Positions 1 to 11,440 of a DNA stretch of 64,000 nucleotides are shown here, piece after piece. The translations under genes were made by a program, and so were the position numbers. Each line of letters begins with the position of its first letter. Positions within the stretch are counted from its first letter, which is position 1. The stretch covers positions 682,001 to 746,000 of the forward strand of contig NC_074721.1 in NCBI RefSeq assembly GCF_947242115.1, given 5' to 3'. Source of the stretch: Biomphalaria glabrata (Eukaryota; Mollusca; Gastropoda; Planorbidae). The notes under the pieces are model-generated. The model was not told the origin of the DNA. It saw only the letters and a program-made list of their open reading frames with translations, and did no database searches.

Positions 1-1144
1 CCTAAAAATTTAACAGTTGATGTATGTCGCTGAGAAAAGAATTACTAGCTCGTTGGCCACACTAATGGATGGATTGGTCACAGCTTTAGAACAGATACCA
101 ACACAAGCGCTAGACAGACCTTAGAGTGAACCCCCCAGGGCATTAGACGCAGTGGAAGACCAAACAAGAAAGTGGCGACGTGGTGTACTAGATGAAGCCG
201 AGGAGACAGGAAATAGCCATTGAAAACATTAGCAAGAGACCGTGGAGAGGGGCGTGTATTTACTGAGGCCGTATGTTCCATGAAGAGCGCAAATGAAAGT
301 TGATGATGATAGCCACACGGGGGGAAACTCTTGTTTGACTCTTATCATTTTTCAAGATAAAAAAAATAAATGTAGAGCCGTTAGAGCCATTTTGAGATCC
401 GAGTCCAGGTTCCATGAAGTTCTTACTGGAATAGAGGACTGGTATAAAAACAACGTATTTTACATTTTAGTCTAGTTTAAATTTTTCCTGTTTTTTTATT
501 TTGTGCGCAATTTGATAAGCTGTAAAACAGAGGCATACTCATGGTCTCATGCATGGACTAAAGCACCTTCTCTGTCTCTGACTTGTTTAGTCCTAGAAAG
601 CTAATATACTCTACATTTGTGATTCTCACCTAGGTTGACAATAAATTCACACTTTAAGCCCATGGAAACTCATCTACACCTAAAATAAAACAAATTTGAT
701 CTGATTAAAAAAGCTCCAAACAAGAGGGATTTTCGGCTGCTAATACTGTATAAATTAAAATCCGAAGTTGGGCGCGATAACAAGGCTGATCCTCTCTCCC
801 TTGGAAGTCCCTTAAAGGAACGGTATGTGATGCTCTCCTTCATTCCATTTGGAACCCCAATGGCGGTTCTGCCTCACCTTCCCATTGGCCCATTCGTCTG
901 CCTTAACACCAGAGCGACACGTTGAGGCTAAGAATAGTTTCCCACGGAATCCATGTGGGCCCATCCTTTGTCTCTTTCAAAACGGACGTATCAGTAAAAA
1001 TGTTTGCTTCCAAAAGGGACGTATCAGAAACCTCATTAGTGCTGAGATTACTCCCTTAGAGCACGTGAACGGAAGCGGGGAGTGAGTTTTAAGGTCGCCT
1101 TGTGCCCGTACAAAGATAGAATGAATTATTGTCGCACATTAACC

Positions 1145-1200
1145 AGTTCTCTCTATCTCTCTCCCCCCCCCTCTCTCTCTCTCTCACTCTCTCATCCCTC
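1145..1200. repeat. CT-rich microsatellite
   Basis: A run of alternating CT with a short poly-C core and some interruptions. It produces spurious Ser/Leu/Pro-rich and Arg/Glu-rich open frames on the two strands. Confidence 0.9.
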
Positions 1201-1205
1201 TCCCA

Positions 1206-1370
1206 GTTGCCCTTTATGCATAACGCGACATGTTTTAAGAATGTGGTTGACTGTTTCTTCATCTTCCATGCAGTGGCGGCACCGTGTTTCGTAGTTTTCT
1301 CGGAGCCATCTGAAGTAGACACCAATTTGACAGTGGCCGACTCGGAACTGGACTATGGAGGTACATTCTA
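1206..1370 (-). mobile_element. LINE relic: C-terminal zinc-knuckle of an RNase H-bearing LINE
   Basis: Read on the minus strand, the segment gives a VGHCQIGVYFRWL-like stretch followed by CRHCMEDEETVNHILKTC. The order 'GHC..., then CxxC...EETVNHIL..C' is the usual C-terminal cysteine/histidine knuckle found after RNase H in I/Jockey/R1-like LINEs. I recognise no reverse transcriptase next to it, so it is a short isolated relic. A domesticated exon is possible, since the frame is open over about 50 codons, but nothing else supports a host gene. The clade is not determinable from this piece. Confidence 0.45.
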
Positions 1371-1375
1371 CCCTG

Positions 1376-4031
1376 TTATGTTATGATTAAACTTTAATAA
1401 CATTTATTTTTGTTTGTAATCAGAAAATGTTGCATTTGGTATAGAATTATTGGAGAATGCATGCTCTTTTCATATAACACACGTTTTACTTTGTAAAACC
1501 AAAAATTAATTTAATTCAATGGGGTCAAATTAACGATTTAGGAGAGAGAGAGAGAGAGAGGGATGAGTTAAAACGCTGGTAGTGTAATGCCTTGCAGGGG
1601 CGGACTGGCTATATGGGCATTCGGGCAAATGCCCGGTGGGCCGGAACCCAATTGGGCCGGTAGGGGCAGTGAAAGGGAAGCATTAATGCCACCAAGACTC
1701 GTATTAAATTGTAAAAAGATTATACGCGCTCTTTGCAAGATGGCTGCTCTCTGTTTACAAATACTCCTTCTTCCCTAGTGCTATTAGAGCATGGAGTGGG
1801 TTGCCTGAGCTAGCCAGGAAAACCAGTTAGCCTACTTGGCAGAATTTAAGTCATTTGTTAATATGCGTAATCATCTTCTTTCTTTTTTTGAAGTAACGCC
1901 TGTATTATATAAGATAAGATAAGATATAATATTCTTTTTGCTTTCATCCCGCTTATCTAAATGGTGGCTAGCCCTAATCACAATGTGCGTTAACATCAAC
2001 TTAAGCTTGATCTTGAATGATTCTGTCAGTTGTGTTCAAGAAGTTGCTGCTGTCTATGGCTTGGTAAAAAATGCGTAGGTGTTTTATGCTCACAGCATAG
2101 CAAGATGGGGGCGTCTTAAATCTACTATGGAGAGCAAAGTCTCTATTACACTTTGACAAGTTTTGTCCTACAATGTGGTCATCAAGAAAGGATGCTCTAA
2201 CAAAAATGAGATTCAGTTAATTTGATGTGCTCAATATGCTATACTCCCGAAAGGAAAAAGGTCATGAAGCTACAATTAGTGAGTAAAATTAGAAACACTC
2301 AACACCGTATTTGTCAGATAATCAAACTTAGCATAATGATTTTGAGGAGATGTATAATTCGATCTCCCTCATTTGGCATGTTGGGGGCCGGATTGCATAA
2401 AGATGGAATTATCTGTTTTTATGGCCTATTATAAAACAAGCACAACGACCAACCGCCTTTACTTAAAAGTCTGTATGATTTCAAGTAGAGTTATGTAAAC
2501 ACAGGGTGTTTTAAAAATAAGTTCAGAATCTCAGTTTTCACCGGATTATGGACCCATCCAAGGGAGATCATGCAGTTTACCCGATGCATTGCTTATCAGT
2601 AGTGTTCCATTCTAATGAAATTCGTCGAATTTCGGAAGCATTTAGTAGTTTTACATTATTTAAATCCTTAAAATTTCTCCCTAAACATTTTCTAATTCCC
2701 TCAATAGTAATATCTGTATTGTAAACCAACGAAAAAGCATTTATTGAAAATGTTTTAATTCTTGTGTTGTATTTAAAATACTTTTTAGCGCGCTAAAATG
2801 GACGGAATGTTAACGCGACATTAAAAGTGACGTAATTTTAATAGCAAAGTCTAGATAATTATAGTAACATACAAGACAGACTAGAACTGTCATGGAGGTC
2901 ATCAGCACCACAGACCTACATATATATAAAGCGAACACCTCCCCGTAATTTTTATCCATTCTTATTTATTTCAAAAGTAACTGCTGAACTAATAAAATGG
3001 TATTACAAAGACTCCATTTTTCTACATTTTCCACCTATTCACTTTCGTTTTCCCTCATAAAATAAAGCATACCTGAAGGTCAAAGTTGACATGCAAGGAA
3101 ATTTCATTCTCAAAACGTTTCCGGATAAACGAGAATAGGTCCGAACTTAAGGCGATTGTAAAGCACCAATGGACATCGGCCGAAAAAAAATCGCCTATTA
3201 TGCTTCTAAATTGATGAGGAAATAGTTAGCTAGAATAGCTAAGGCTATTCATTCCGTTGAAAATAAAATATTATGGGGTGTTCGCTCAAAATGACCTTTT
3301 AACTGAAAACCTATTCAGCGAAACCCCTATTATAAGCTTAAAAAGCCATTAATAATAATTTAGTTACTGATTTAATCTGTTTTTCTTTTTATCTTATCTA
3401 TTGTTATTGTTTGTAAACTGAAATATTAAAATAATAGGCCTATTTTTAACCTTAACCCAATGTCTTCGATTTCGAAGATTAAGGATTAGTGCAGTAGCCT
3501 ACATGTTTCACATGTCTACGCCCAGTTGCGACCAGCATATTTTCCCGCATTTTCTTTCCGTCTAAAATGTTTGACTCGCACCTCTCTCTCCAACAGTCAT
3601 ATGCAGGCAGTTACTTTCCTCTATGCCAGTGAGGGTGAAACGAAGCATCATTTGATCTTAACAGCGCTTAGGCCTATACGGCTTATACGGGGGGGGGGGG
3701 GGGGGGGGACTCTGTTTTGCCGTCCTCCTTTTTTTTTTAACTGGCTGGTTAACCTCTTGTTACTAATTAATGATATTAATATGTGTATAGATTTTTAAAA
3801 GATCAGCATTCATTTTCACTGGGTTCCCCCACCATTCTGAGATTAGGATTTCAGAAGATTTCCAAGAGTTTTCCAGGAGAAAATATTCGATTTCAGGAGC
3901 GGAAAAAACGCTAACTATATATTTAGTAATAAATATAAGAATTTCCATATAATATACATGTATAAAATTACAAGATCTCTCCTGAGCCTTTCGTCTCTAT
4001 GTCCGAAACCCAAGTTGTAGATCTACCTCCC
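1376..4031. other. No gene recognised
   Basis: AT-rich anonymous DNA. It holds a GA microsatellite near 1544-1560, a (TAAGA)n run near 1910-1932 like the 3' tails of CR1/L2-type LINEs elsewhere in the window, a ~35-bp scrap of a tRNA-SINE body near 2432-2466 (minus), and a poly-G run near 3690-3708. No open frame has a recognisable motif. Confidence 0.6.
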
Positions 4032-4069
4032 ATACATCATCAATCCATCGCATTCGGGATCTGCCTTTG
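4032..4069 (-). mobile_element. Short fragment of the RTE-like LINE 3' coding end
   Basis: About 38 bases match the stretch at 20597-20635 with one or two differences. That stretch encodes the RMRWIDDVEADL-like C-terminal segment of the LINE at 20466-23222. The flanks do not match, so this is a small orphan fragment of the same family. Confidence 0.6.
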
Positions 4070-5039
4070 GGTCAATCAGCGTGTGTGTGGGGGGGGGGGG
4101 AAGGTCGAGTTGATGTTGATTAAATAAAGTGCACTGAACATGTGTTCTTAAAAAAATAGTCACAGTAACGAGAGTTTATGAAATGGGGAGTAAAATGACG
4201 TGGACTAGCCTATAGGGAGGAGGCGAAATAGAATTTTGTAGTTTCTTTCTTTCTCTAAAAGAAAAATATTTGATCGCAAGTTTCGTAGGCTATATAGACA
4301 TCAGTTCCAAGCAGAGAAAGGAGATGTGGAGCACGAGAAAAGTGAAAACAAATTTAGGCCTAATGTCACAAGGAGGACACTAGTTATAATGCTTCATGGA
4401 AGAAGTTAGATGATAGAACTATTTGAAGCATAATTTCCTATATTTTAACATGCTATTTCGCTATTTTTTTACGGCCTTTCGCTCATTATGACTCCCGCGA
4501 AAATTGCGTTCGCTGATTAGGTCCGACCCCTACCGCAAGTTGACTTGAATTATAAATTTAATAGCTGATATGGAAAAAAGATTCAAATTTAGTTTTATCG
4601 CCCAATAGCTGAGGAGTCCGCAGATGTTTTCATTTTTTAAATAAGTTTAACCATTGCGGAGTTAAAAATTCTAAACTAAAAACTGGCACAAAAGCGTTCG
4701 CCATTGGTCCTTTCCCATATATCTATATTATATCTAGACTAGACATGGAGATCTCTTTTAACACTACAAATAATGCGAATTTATTTTTTTAAAACCCGAG
4801 TTGATGTGTGTTTTATATAGGTTGCACCACTCGGTGTTTAGGAGTAACATCCCTTGTAACAGTTGTTGTCAACCAAGATCATGGATGGCATACCAGCTGA
4901 TTTTGGTTTGTTTAGCTTTAGCTTATAGATCTAGAATCTATCTTTTTTTCACGCGCTGTCTCACGAAGATTTCAAATAATTATTAGATCTAGAACTTGTT
5001 GATGCAAATAAAGCAGCGTTCCTTTCAATGTGTCAGTTT

Positions 5040-5510
5040 ATTTCTAGACTCCAAACTTAAACTTATTGTTTAGTAAATTAGTTCTAATACTAGTATATTA
5101 TAGATCTACTTAGTTACTATAAGTATATTCCAGCACAGTCTACTCTACTGACTCTACCTCTAGCTATAAGTTACTAGAATCTAGTAGTAAACTCTAGTTT
5201 ATCAAGTATATCTACTCTGACTATAGTCTATAACACGACTACTCAACTACTGTATTAACTAATAGTGTGTGTACACTGTATAGATCTACATCTAGTATTT
5301 ATGTATTAATAAGTTACTGGATGCAGAATTCTATACTAGTGACTATATCTAGACTACATAAAACTAGATGTACATACATTAGATTTAGATCAGTTTGATT
5401 GATTTATTTTGTTAGCTTGATTAACATTCATATTTATAATTAGATCATGACTCTACTATATGTCTATAGTCTATATTAATAGAAAAATAGATCTAGATAG
5501 CTTTTTTTTT
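5040..5510. repeat. CTAG/GATC-rich low-complexity island
   Basis: Dense repetition of words such as TAGATCTAG, CTAGA and ACTAG without a fixed period. Similar islands occur at 46640-47090 and 58800-59560. No gene is seen in it. Confidence 0.7.
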
Positions 5511-5941
5511 TTTTGGTTTAAGTTTAATGAGATGGGGTATTTCAATCTCATGAAATTAAAGCTGCTAATCATGCTGATTGCTATCATTATTATCATACTC
5601 ATGCTTTATGAGTATGATTAAAATGCTGATTTGACAGAACATCATGATCATCATGCAGCCCAGAGTGCCCAGACCATTGCTATGTAGTCCTTTATTTAAT
5701 TCTATGATGAATCTAGGCTACTTACATTTTATATAATTACTATTAAAAATATATTCTAATTCAATGTTTATCTAATTTATCTAATTACTAGATTGTCTAG
5801 GTCTACAATAGAATATCTACTTCAATGTTTATCTAATTACTTGATCTACAATACAATCTACTATCAAATATTACTCAAGAATTATTTAAGATTTTCCATT
5901 GGATTATTCACTTACGCACCCACATTCTTTTATCTGATATC

Positions 5942-6550
5942 ATGCCAAGACAAAGAAAAAGAAAGCTTTCATCCTGTACAAATGTTGAAGACACTATTTT
6001 GTACAAATTCCTTTATGAAAATTTTAATTATTCTGAACTTTCACCAGATGACAATAATAAACTATGCTTAAAAGGACATGTCCTCCTAATTTATATGCAA
6101 AATCAGTCCTCCCAAACATCCACAGCAGAAATTGTTGCTTCAACTTTTGGATTCCCATTTAATCCATGTTTAATTTCAAAAGTTCATTATTTAACTGAAT
6201 GCACCATTGCAAAGTATAAAAGTAATGTAACAAAATATTTGTCAGAAATTCAAAACATTTGCTATCAAATATTTTACCAGTTACCTAGCACAACTGCTCC
6301 TAACTCTGATTTAACTCCAACAAAAGCTATACAACCAACTGAAATAAATCCTGTTTCATCAAATTTAAGAAGCAATGATGAATTAACCCCTCGTAGAAGA
6401 CATTTAAAAAGACGACTTTCTTTTGTGTCCCAGGCAAGAAGTGAAGACAAGAATAAATATAGGAAAAAAATATGTTTATTAAAATCTCAAATTAACTCTC
6501 AGCCTAACCTTATTAAAAATCTTAGACGGTCTGTTCACCGAAAAAAATGA
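5942..6550 (+). CDS. N-terminal open frame of an unclassified transposase-like protein (202 aa)
   Basis: A 202-residue frame starting at a good ATG with a basic opening (MPRQRKRK). Residues ~15-115 are mixed alpha-helical with no motif I can name. Residues ~125-165 are Pro/Thr/Asn-rich linker, and ~165-200 are strongly basic with helix-forming KNKYRKKICLLKSQ. The frame closes at a TGA overlapping the start region of the next frame. From about 6483 the next frame (shifted by one base) is open and gives a natural continuation (ILDGLFTEKNERISHLLKKL). The two therefore look like one protein split at a run of five A near 6515-6519. The split could be a one-base insertion, a sequencing error, or less likely a programmed frameshift. 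The role is unknown; DNA binding is a guess from the basic ends. Confidence 0.6.
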   Translation: MPRQRKRKLSSCTNVEDTILYKFLYENFNYSELSPDDNNKLCLKGHVLLIYMQNQSSQTSTAEIVASTFGFPFNPCLISKVHYLTECTIAKYKSNVTKYLSEIQNICYQIFYQLPSTTAPNSDLTPTKAIQPTEINPVSSNLRSNDELTPRRRHLKRRLSFVSQARSEDKNKYRKKICLLKSQINSQPNLIKNLRRSVHRKK

Positions 6551-6563
6551 GAGGATTAGTCAC

Positions 6564-8696
6564 TTGTTAAAAAAATTGCACAAATATGAAATTGATTCTG
6601 GCAAACGTTTTTTAAAATGTAAAAAATGTATTTGGCAAACAAAAAAGCATCAAGAGATATTAAAGAAAATGAAATCATCATTTAATAAAGAATTGGCTGT
6701 GAAGGACGCTATCATAACATCTCTTCAAAGTGATAAACTACTTCTTGAAGATGAACTTAAAGAACTAAAAGAAAATAAAGCTAGGTCCCTTAAAAAAAAT
6801 AATAAAACATATGATGTTATGACAAGGTTAATGTTTTTTAATTGTCTTTTATACCAGGCCCCAACCTCTTCCATCTCCCCTATAGTTAGTAGTTTATCAC
6901 AGAGATTGGGTGTTCTTCTTGATTGCGTCCCTCACAGAACATCAGTAGACAACTTTGTAAGAGAACTTGGTGTTATTTCAGACCTACAAGCCGCTGAAGT
7001 TGCCATGAAAACACCACATCTAACTCTTGGGTTTGATTCCACAACCCAAGAGGGTGTACTTGTCAATTCAGTACATCTCACCACTCCAACTGATACTTTT
7101 GTTATAGCTTTAGATCAGTTGAGTGGTGGGAGGGCTGAGGACTATGAAAAACACTTAATTGAATCAATAAAAAATTTAGCATATGCTTACTCAGATTTTC
7201 ATAAGATAGAGTTTTCCACTTGTCATAATGAAATTATCAAAAATATTTCCAACACTGTGTCAGACCGGGCATCAGTGAATCATGCTTCCATAGTTAAATT
7301 AAATGCATTATGGGGTAAAACCTTAAATGAACTTAATTGCCACCTGCACCCACTTGATAGTATTTCAAAAGGCTGCAGGTTGGCACTTAAGTCCCTGCAG
7401 ACAGAAAGGAGCAGCCTTATTGGGAGTGACTGCATAGCAGGCAACATTGTCTTACAAATAGACAAACTCAGGTATCGAGATGGAAAGGGTGACCCCAAAA
7501 ATTTTATTTCCTTTCTACTTAATGAAAATTTACCGAAGGGCCTTATTCCACGGTATAGGGGAAATCGTTTGCATGTGTTTTTCCATACTTGTGGAATATT
7601 GGTCCTTCATTATGACCAAATATTATCATTTTTAAAATCCCCTGCCCTTTCCTCTGGATCGCTGATAAGTTGCCTGCACAGTGACCTCAATAGTGAAACT
7701 GGGAAGAAACAACTTTTTGTTATGGGTATGGTAGGGAAACTGCTGACAAGCCCTTGGATGAAAAAATTTTACATTGCGCCTGGTGCGCAAGCTGTTTCTC
7801 ATCTTGGGGCTGTCACAGTCATTAAAGAAGTTCTAGCCCAAGTAGATCAATGCCTTAGTAATCCCTTTAGTATTTTTACAAGAAACCTAGACTTCTTTGG
7901 TGAAATCCTTGATGTTAATGATCCCATACTGGAGGTTCTTTTGCTCTGCCCTCAAGATAAGGAAGTTGAAAACATGATAAAAGCTAGTCTGTCTTCTATT
8001 GCAGAAACTATCAATAGGCAGTATAAAAGGTATCTTAGTATGAATGTGTCTGATCTGATGAGCACCCAGACAGAATCTGCTAGGCTACATAACATGGATT
8101 CTGAAGAGGTGATTGGCATGTTTAGTGCAGCCAAGAAAAAAGCACCAAATGCAACGATGTGCTACATGTCCTCTAGAATCCGTTCCCTAAAGAACAGAAC
8201 TGTAGCCTATCTAGATTCTCTGAGTGTCTCAGATATGACTGAAAGGGTGACTTGGGCCATTGGTGTCTCTCGCAGTAGGAGGCAGGCTAATCGAGTGAGG
8301 ACGTCAGAGGTGACTAAGGAGATTGCTCTGAGGGCGGAGCAAAAAAACCAGGAGACAGAACAGAAAGAAAGAAAGAAAATTGAAAAACTTTTAAGACAAG
8401 ACAATTACATTGACAAGATTAAGGAACTGATTACTAACGTGACTGAACAGACTTGGATGGATGTGCAGGAATTGTTATCTGGAAATGTTATTGACAGGTT
8501 GATCTGTCACTATTGGTACAGTGCAGGCCCTGTATTATATAGTGGCAGGGTAAAGGGACTGAAAAAAGGAATGAAAGATGTATATTTGGTAAAATATTGG
8601 CTGGATGATGAGGATGAGAGTAGAGGGGTTGACTATGACATGAGCAAGTATCAGCTTGCCTGTGACATACTGTTCAAAGACTTGACATTACTGTAG
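6564..8696 (+). CDS. Main open frame of an unclassified transposase-like protein (~710 aa, DDE/RNase H-like, hAT-like motif layout)
   Basis: A long uninterrupted frame of about 710 residues. It begins at a TTG-like position and has no good ATG of its own for ~35 codons, supporting continuity with the frame ending at 6550. In order: a Cys-Lys patch (CKKC) near residue 19; a coiled coil near residues 40-75; LGFDSTTQEG with a candidate first catalytic Asp near 158; SDRASVNH near 233; CHLHPLD near 259, echoing the hAT CxxH block; GNRLHVFFH near 335; MDSEE as a candidate acidic residue near 515; and a C-terminal ~70-residue module with ...VLYSGRV... and YLVKYWLDDE, resembling a small chromo/Tudor-like barrel. 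I place it as a DNA-transposase-like protein by layout only and do not know its named family. Terminal inverted repeats were not found. It could also be a domesticated or cellular gene. Confidence 0.6.
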   Translation: MLKKLHKYEIDSGKRFLKCKKCIWQTKKHQEILKKMKSSFNKELAVKDAIITSLQSDKLLLEDELKELKENKARSLKKNNKTYDVMTRLMFFNCLLYQAPTSSISPIVSSLSQRLGVLLDCVPHRTSVDNFVRELGVISDLQAAEVAMKTPHLTLGFDSTTQEGVLVNSVHLTTPTDTFVIALDQLSGGRAEDYEKHLIESIKNLAYAYSDFHKIEFSTCHNEIIKNISNTVSDRASVNHASIVKLNALWGKTLNELNCHLHPLDSISKGCRLALKSLQTERSSLIGSDCIAGNIVLQIDKLRYRDGKGDPKNFISFLLNENLPKGLIPRYRGNRLHVFFHTCGILVLHYDQILSFLKSPALSSGSLISCLHSDLNSETGKKQLFVMGMVGKLLTSPWMKKFYIAPGAQAVSHLGAVTVIKEVLAQVDQCLSNPFSIFTRNLDFFGEILDVNDPILEVLLLCPQDKEVENMIKASLSSIAETINRQYKRYLSMNVSDLMSTQTESARLHNMDSEEVIGMFSAAKKKAPNATMCYMSSRIRSLKNRTVAYLDSLSVSDMTERVTWAIGVSRSRRQANRVRTSEVTKEIALRAEQKNQETEQKERKKIEKLLRQDNYIDKIKELITNVTEQTWMDVQELLSGNVIDRLICHYWYSAGPVLYSGRVKGLKKGMKDVYLVKYWLDDEDESRGVDYDMSKYQLACDILFKDLTLL

Positions 8697-9909
8697 AATA
8701 GTATTTGTTAACATCAAGGATTTTTCCCTACCCATTGACAAAAATGTTCCAGTTTCACTTCTGTCTGACTAACAGGGATTCTTTATAATTGGGTGGTAAA
8801 ACAATTCACATACTAATATAACACACTAATAAATCTGTTAGCTAATCATCAGTGACTAATACATTTCACTAAAATAAATACTTTTATAAAATTTTCAAAC
8901 TGTAAAGTTTATGTCATTAATTTTAAACATATTCTATACTATTATAAAATTAACTAGAGGTAAACATAGTCTTAATACTTTTATACTATTTTTTTTTAAG
9001 CTTTGAAATATTTAAAATAAAATAGTACCTTAATAAAAAAAAATATGTAAATAAAACTATCCAATTATGAAGAATGATCATTATTTTTTTTTTTTTTTTG
9101 TTGTTGTTTTCAACAGAAAAGTAAATCCCCTATTTCTGTAAATTTGTAACAAAACATTTGTGTTGGGATTTTTTTTGATAATTTGATTATTATTCATTTT
9201 CTTCATGCAACTATAATTTTTAAAATTATAAAACCTACATATTGTTTAAATTTGTTTTCCCATTGCATCACATGTAATACTGCAAAGTTTAAAATTAATA
9301 ATGCTACCTTATAAGTGTTTCTCTAGTCCTCCCAGTAGATCTGAAATAACACCAGTTGTTGTCTACTTGTACTTTACATTTTTTTTTATTGCGCTTTTTT
9401 TTCTAACACACTATTTTGTTTTATATCATCTAATTAAATAATTATCAAATTTAATAAAGCCAATTAACTATTTTTCTTAGCTATTTTTACTATACATGGT
9501 ACATCATCACTTTTTATATACTGTTCCATTTTAAAATTGTATTGATGGTTCATAAACAATTAATTTAAATAATGTGTAATGTAAAGCCATAACTTAAAAT
9601 TAAAATATTTAATAATTTTTATAAATAATAATATTATTAGTTTTATAAAGTTGTCTTCACTTCAAGTTTGTGACTGTAAAGATATGCAAACTTTCCTTTT
9701 TATATTCATGTGTACCATTCAATATTAAGTTTTTTCAAACACAAATCATCATATTTCCTATTAACCTTTTATCTCTCAAACATTTAACTATCATAAAAAA
9801 ACAACACTTTTTTTCCAATCCATTTATCATTAACCCTTCATTAAATTACACATTTAACCCTTCATAAATTCCCACATGTGCCTTATACTTTCATGATGTC
9901 CTTCAACTA
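8697..9909. other. AT-rich 3' flank, no gene recognised
   Basis: Very AT-rich with several AATAAA-like polyadenylation words (first cluster near 8870) downstream of the transposase-like frame. No terminal inverted repeat was recognised. Confidence 0.6.
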
Positions 9910-10320
9910 CTTGCATGTAATCAGAGTTCCTTCGGCACCATTTACTTCATCGTCATCCATTACATAATAACTTGCATGTCATCAGAGTCACTACTGCACC
10001 AACAAATAAGCCACCATTGACTTCATCATCATTATGTGCTGCTTACTTGCATGATATCTGCTTTGCTACGCTTGTAACAAAAAGAAGCCACCATTTACTT
10101 TATCGTCATCCAGTACACACAAACTTGCATGTCATCAGAGTCACTACGGCATCAACAAATAAACCACCATTGACTTCATCATCATTCTATGCTGCTTACT
10201 TGCATGATATCTGCTTTTCTATGCTACTAACACACAGAAGCCACCATTCATTTTATCGTCATTCAGTACTGACTAATTTGCATGTCGAGTCCCTATGTCA
10301 CTAACAAATAAACCACCATG
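9910..10320. repeat. 153-bp tandem repeat
   Basis: The word TTGCATGTcATCAGAGT recurs at about 9971, 10124 and 10277, exactly 153 bp apart, with a truncated copy starting near 9910. Each unit holds two related half-units ending in 'AGCCACCATT..CTTCATCATCAT'. It may be a subterminal repeat of the element at 5942-8696 or unrelated. Confidence 0.8.
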
Positions 10321-10599
10321 GGCTTCATCATCAGTTGGTCGAACTTAATTTCTATGTTATCGCATTCATCTTCTACGTTATCAGCACAAATCCAGCAATC
10401 GTTTATGCCTTGCCATCTTACCATGCTATACTTAAAAATTAACATCATATTATCAATTTCCAAGAAAAATGTATGTAAGTAATTAATTTTTTTTCTATAC
10501 AAAATGATTTTAAGTTTTTATTTTTTTTAAAATATACATGAATCTAAAGATAAATTTGTTTATCACATCTAAAGTTTTATCTTTATCTTGGTGTTGTTT

Positions 10600-11440
10600 T
10601 TAGATGTGCTATAAAAATGAGTGAGATGGTATGCTTCATTGATTTCATTGTTAGGCCTAAATTTAATTGCATCAGAATTTTTACATTTCTGAATGGTTAG
10701 ACTTATTTCAATAATCTAAATATCATTGGAAGGATCTTGACAAGTAACATTTAATATAAAAAAAAATATTATAATGCCATGTTGAAATATAAAAAAAAAT
10801 TATTTAAATTTTATGAAAATGAATATAATTTTATTCACTTTGATTTATTTTGTTCATTATGTTGGTAACAGTATATGGTTCTTAGTGGTGTGATAAAGAT
10901 TAGCAAAGTGTCACGCATTTTCGTTCAATTTTAAGAAAACCTCACTTAGTGTTGAGTGAAAACGCGTTAAAAAAATTTGTAAAAAATTAACCGTTTGGCA
11001 TATAGCAATATTCTATATATCATTGGAAAGCTCAGGATAAGTGCTTCACTTATCTGTTATCAACATTTTGTTAAAATAGAAAGATAAGAACATTTTATTA
11101 CAAAAATAAATAATGAGAACCTCATATTGAGTTGGTTAAAATTAAAAAAAAAATATATATATAAATAAACTGTATTAAAAACATAAATACATTTATTAAG
11201 CACACCCTAAGCTTTATTTTGATATATAGATTATAGCAATGTGATAAAAAGTAGCGAAATGGTACACATTTTTGTTCATTTTTTTCAGAAAATCTTGTGC
11301 CATGGTTTCCCATTGCTTCAATGTTAAGTGAAAACGCGTCAAAATTGTGTGTATTTTTTTATCTATTGGACCCATAATAACATTCTATACCTCATTGGAA
11401 AGCTCAGAACAAGATCTTTAATAATTTATTATCCAAATTA
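10600..11440. repeat. Three diverged direct repeats of ~300-370 bp
   Basis: The block TCATTGGAAag recurs at 10723, 11020 and 11392. A second block, GTGATAAAaA.TAGC.AA.TGgtacgCATTT, precedes it near 10610, 10890 and 11240. The motif GTGAAAACGCGT occurs in the last two copies. Divergence is high, so the amplification is old. Confidence 0.65.

Noticed and set aside
1596-1690. CAGGGGCGGACTGGC start as a hAT element end
   Set aside because: No matching inverse end was found within 2 kb and no target duplication could be tested. Kept only as a weak suspicion.
3163-4715. Possible inverted pair (ACCAATGG at 3167 and CCATTGGT at ~4704) and repeated TTCGCTCA..ATGAC words as a MITE
   Set aside because: The similarity outside the 8-9 bp cores is too low and no target duplication is visible.
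9670-9867. 65-codon frame upstream of the 153-bp repeats
   Set aside because: Its Ile/Phe/Asn-rich composition reflects AT-rich DNA, with no motif and no splice context.
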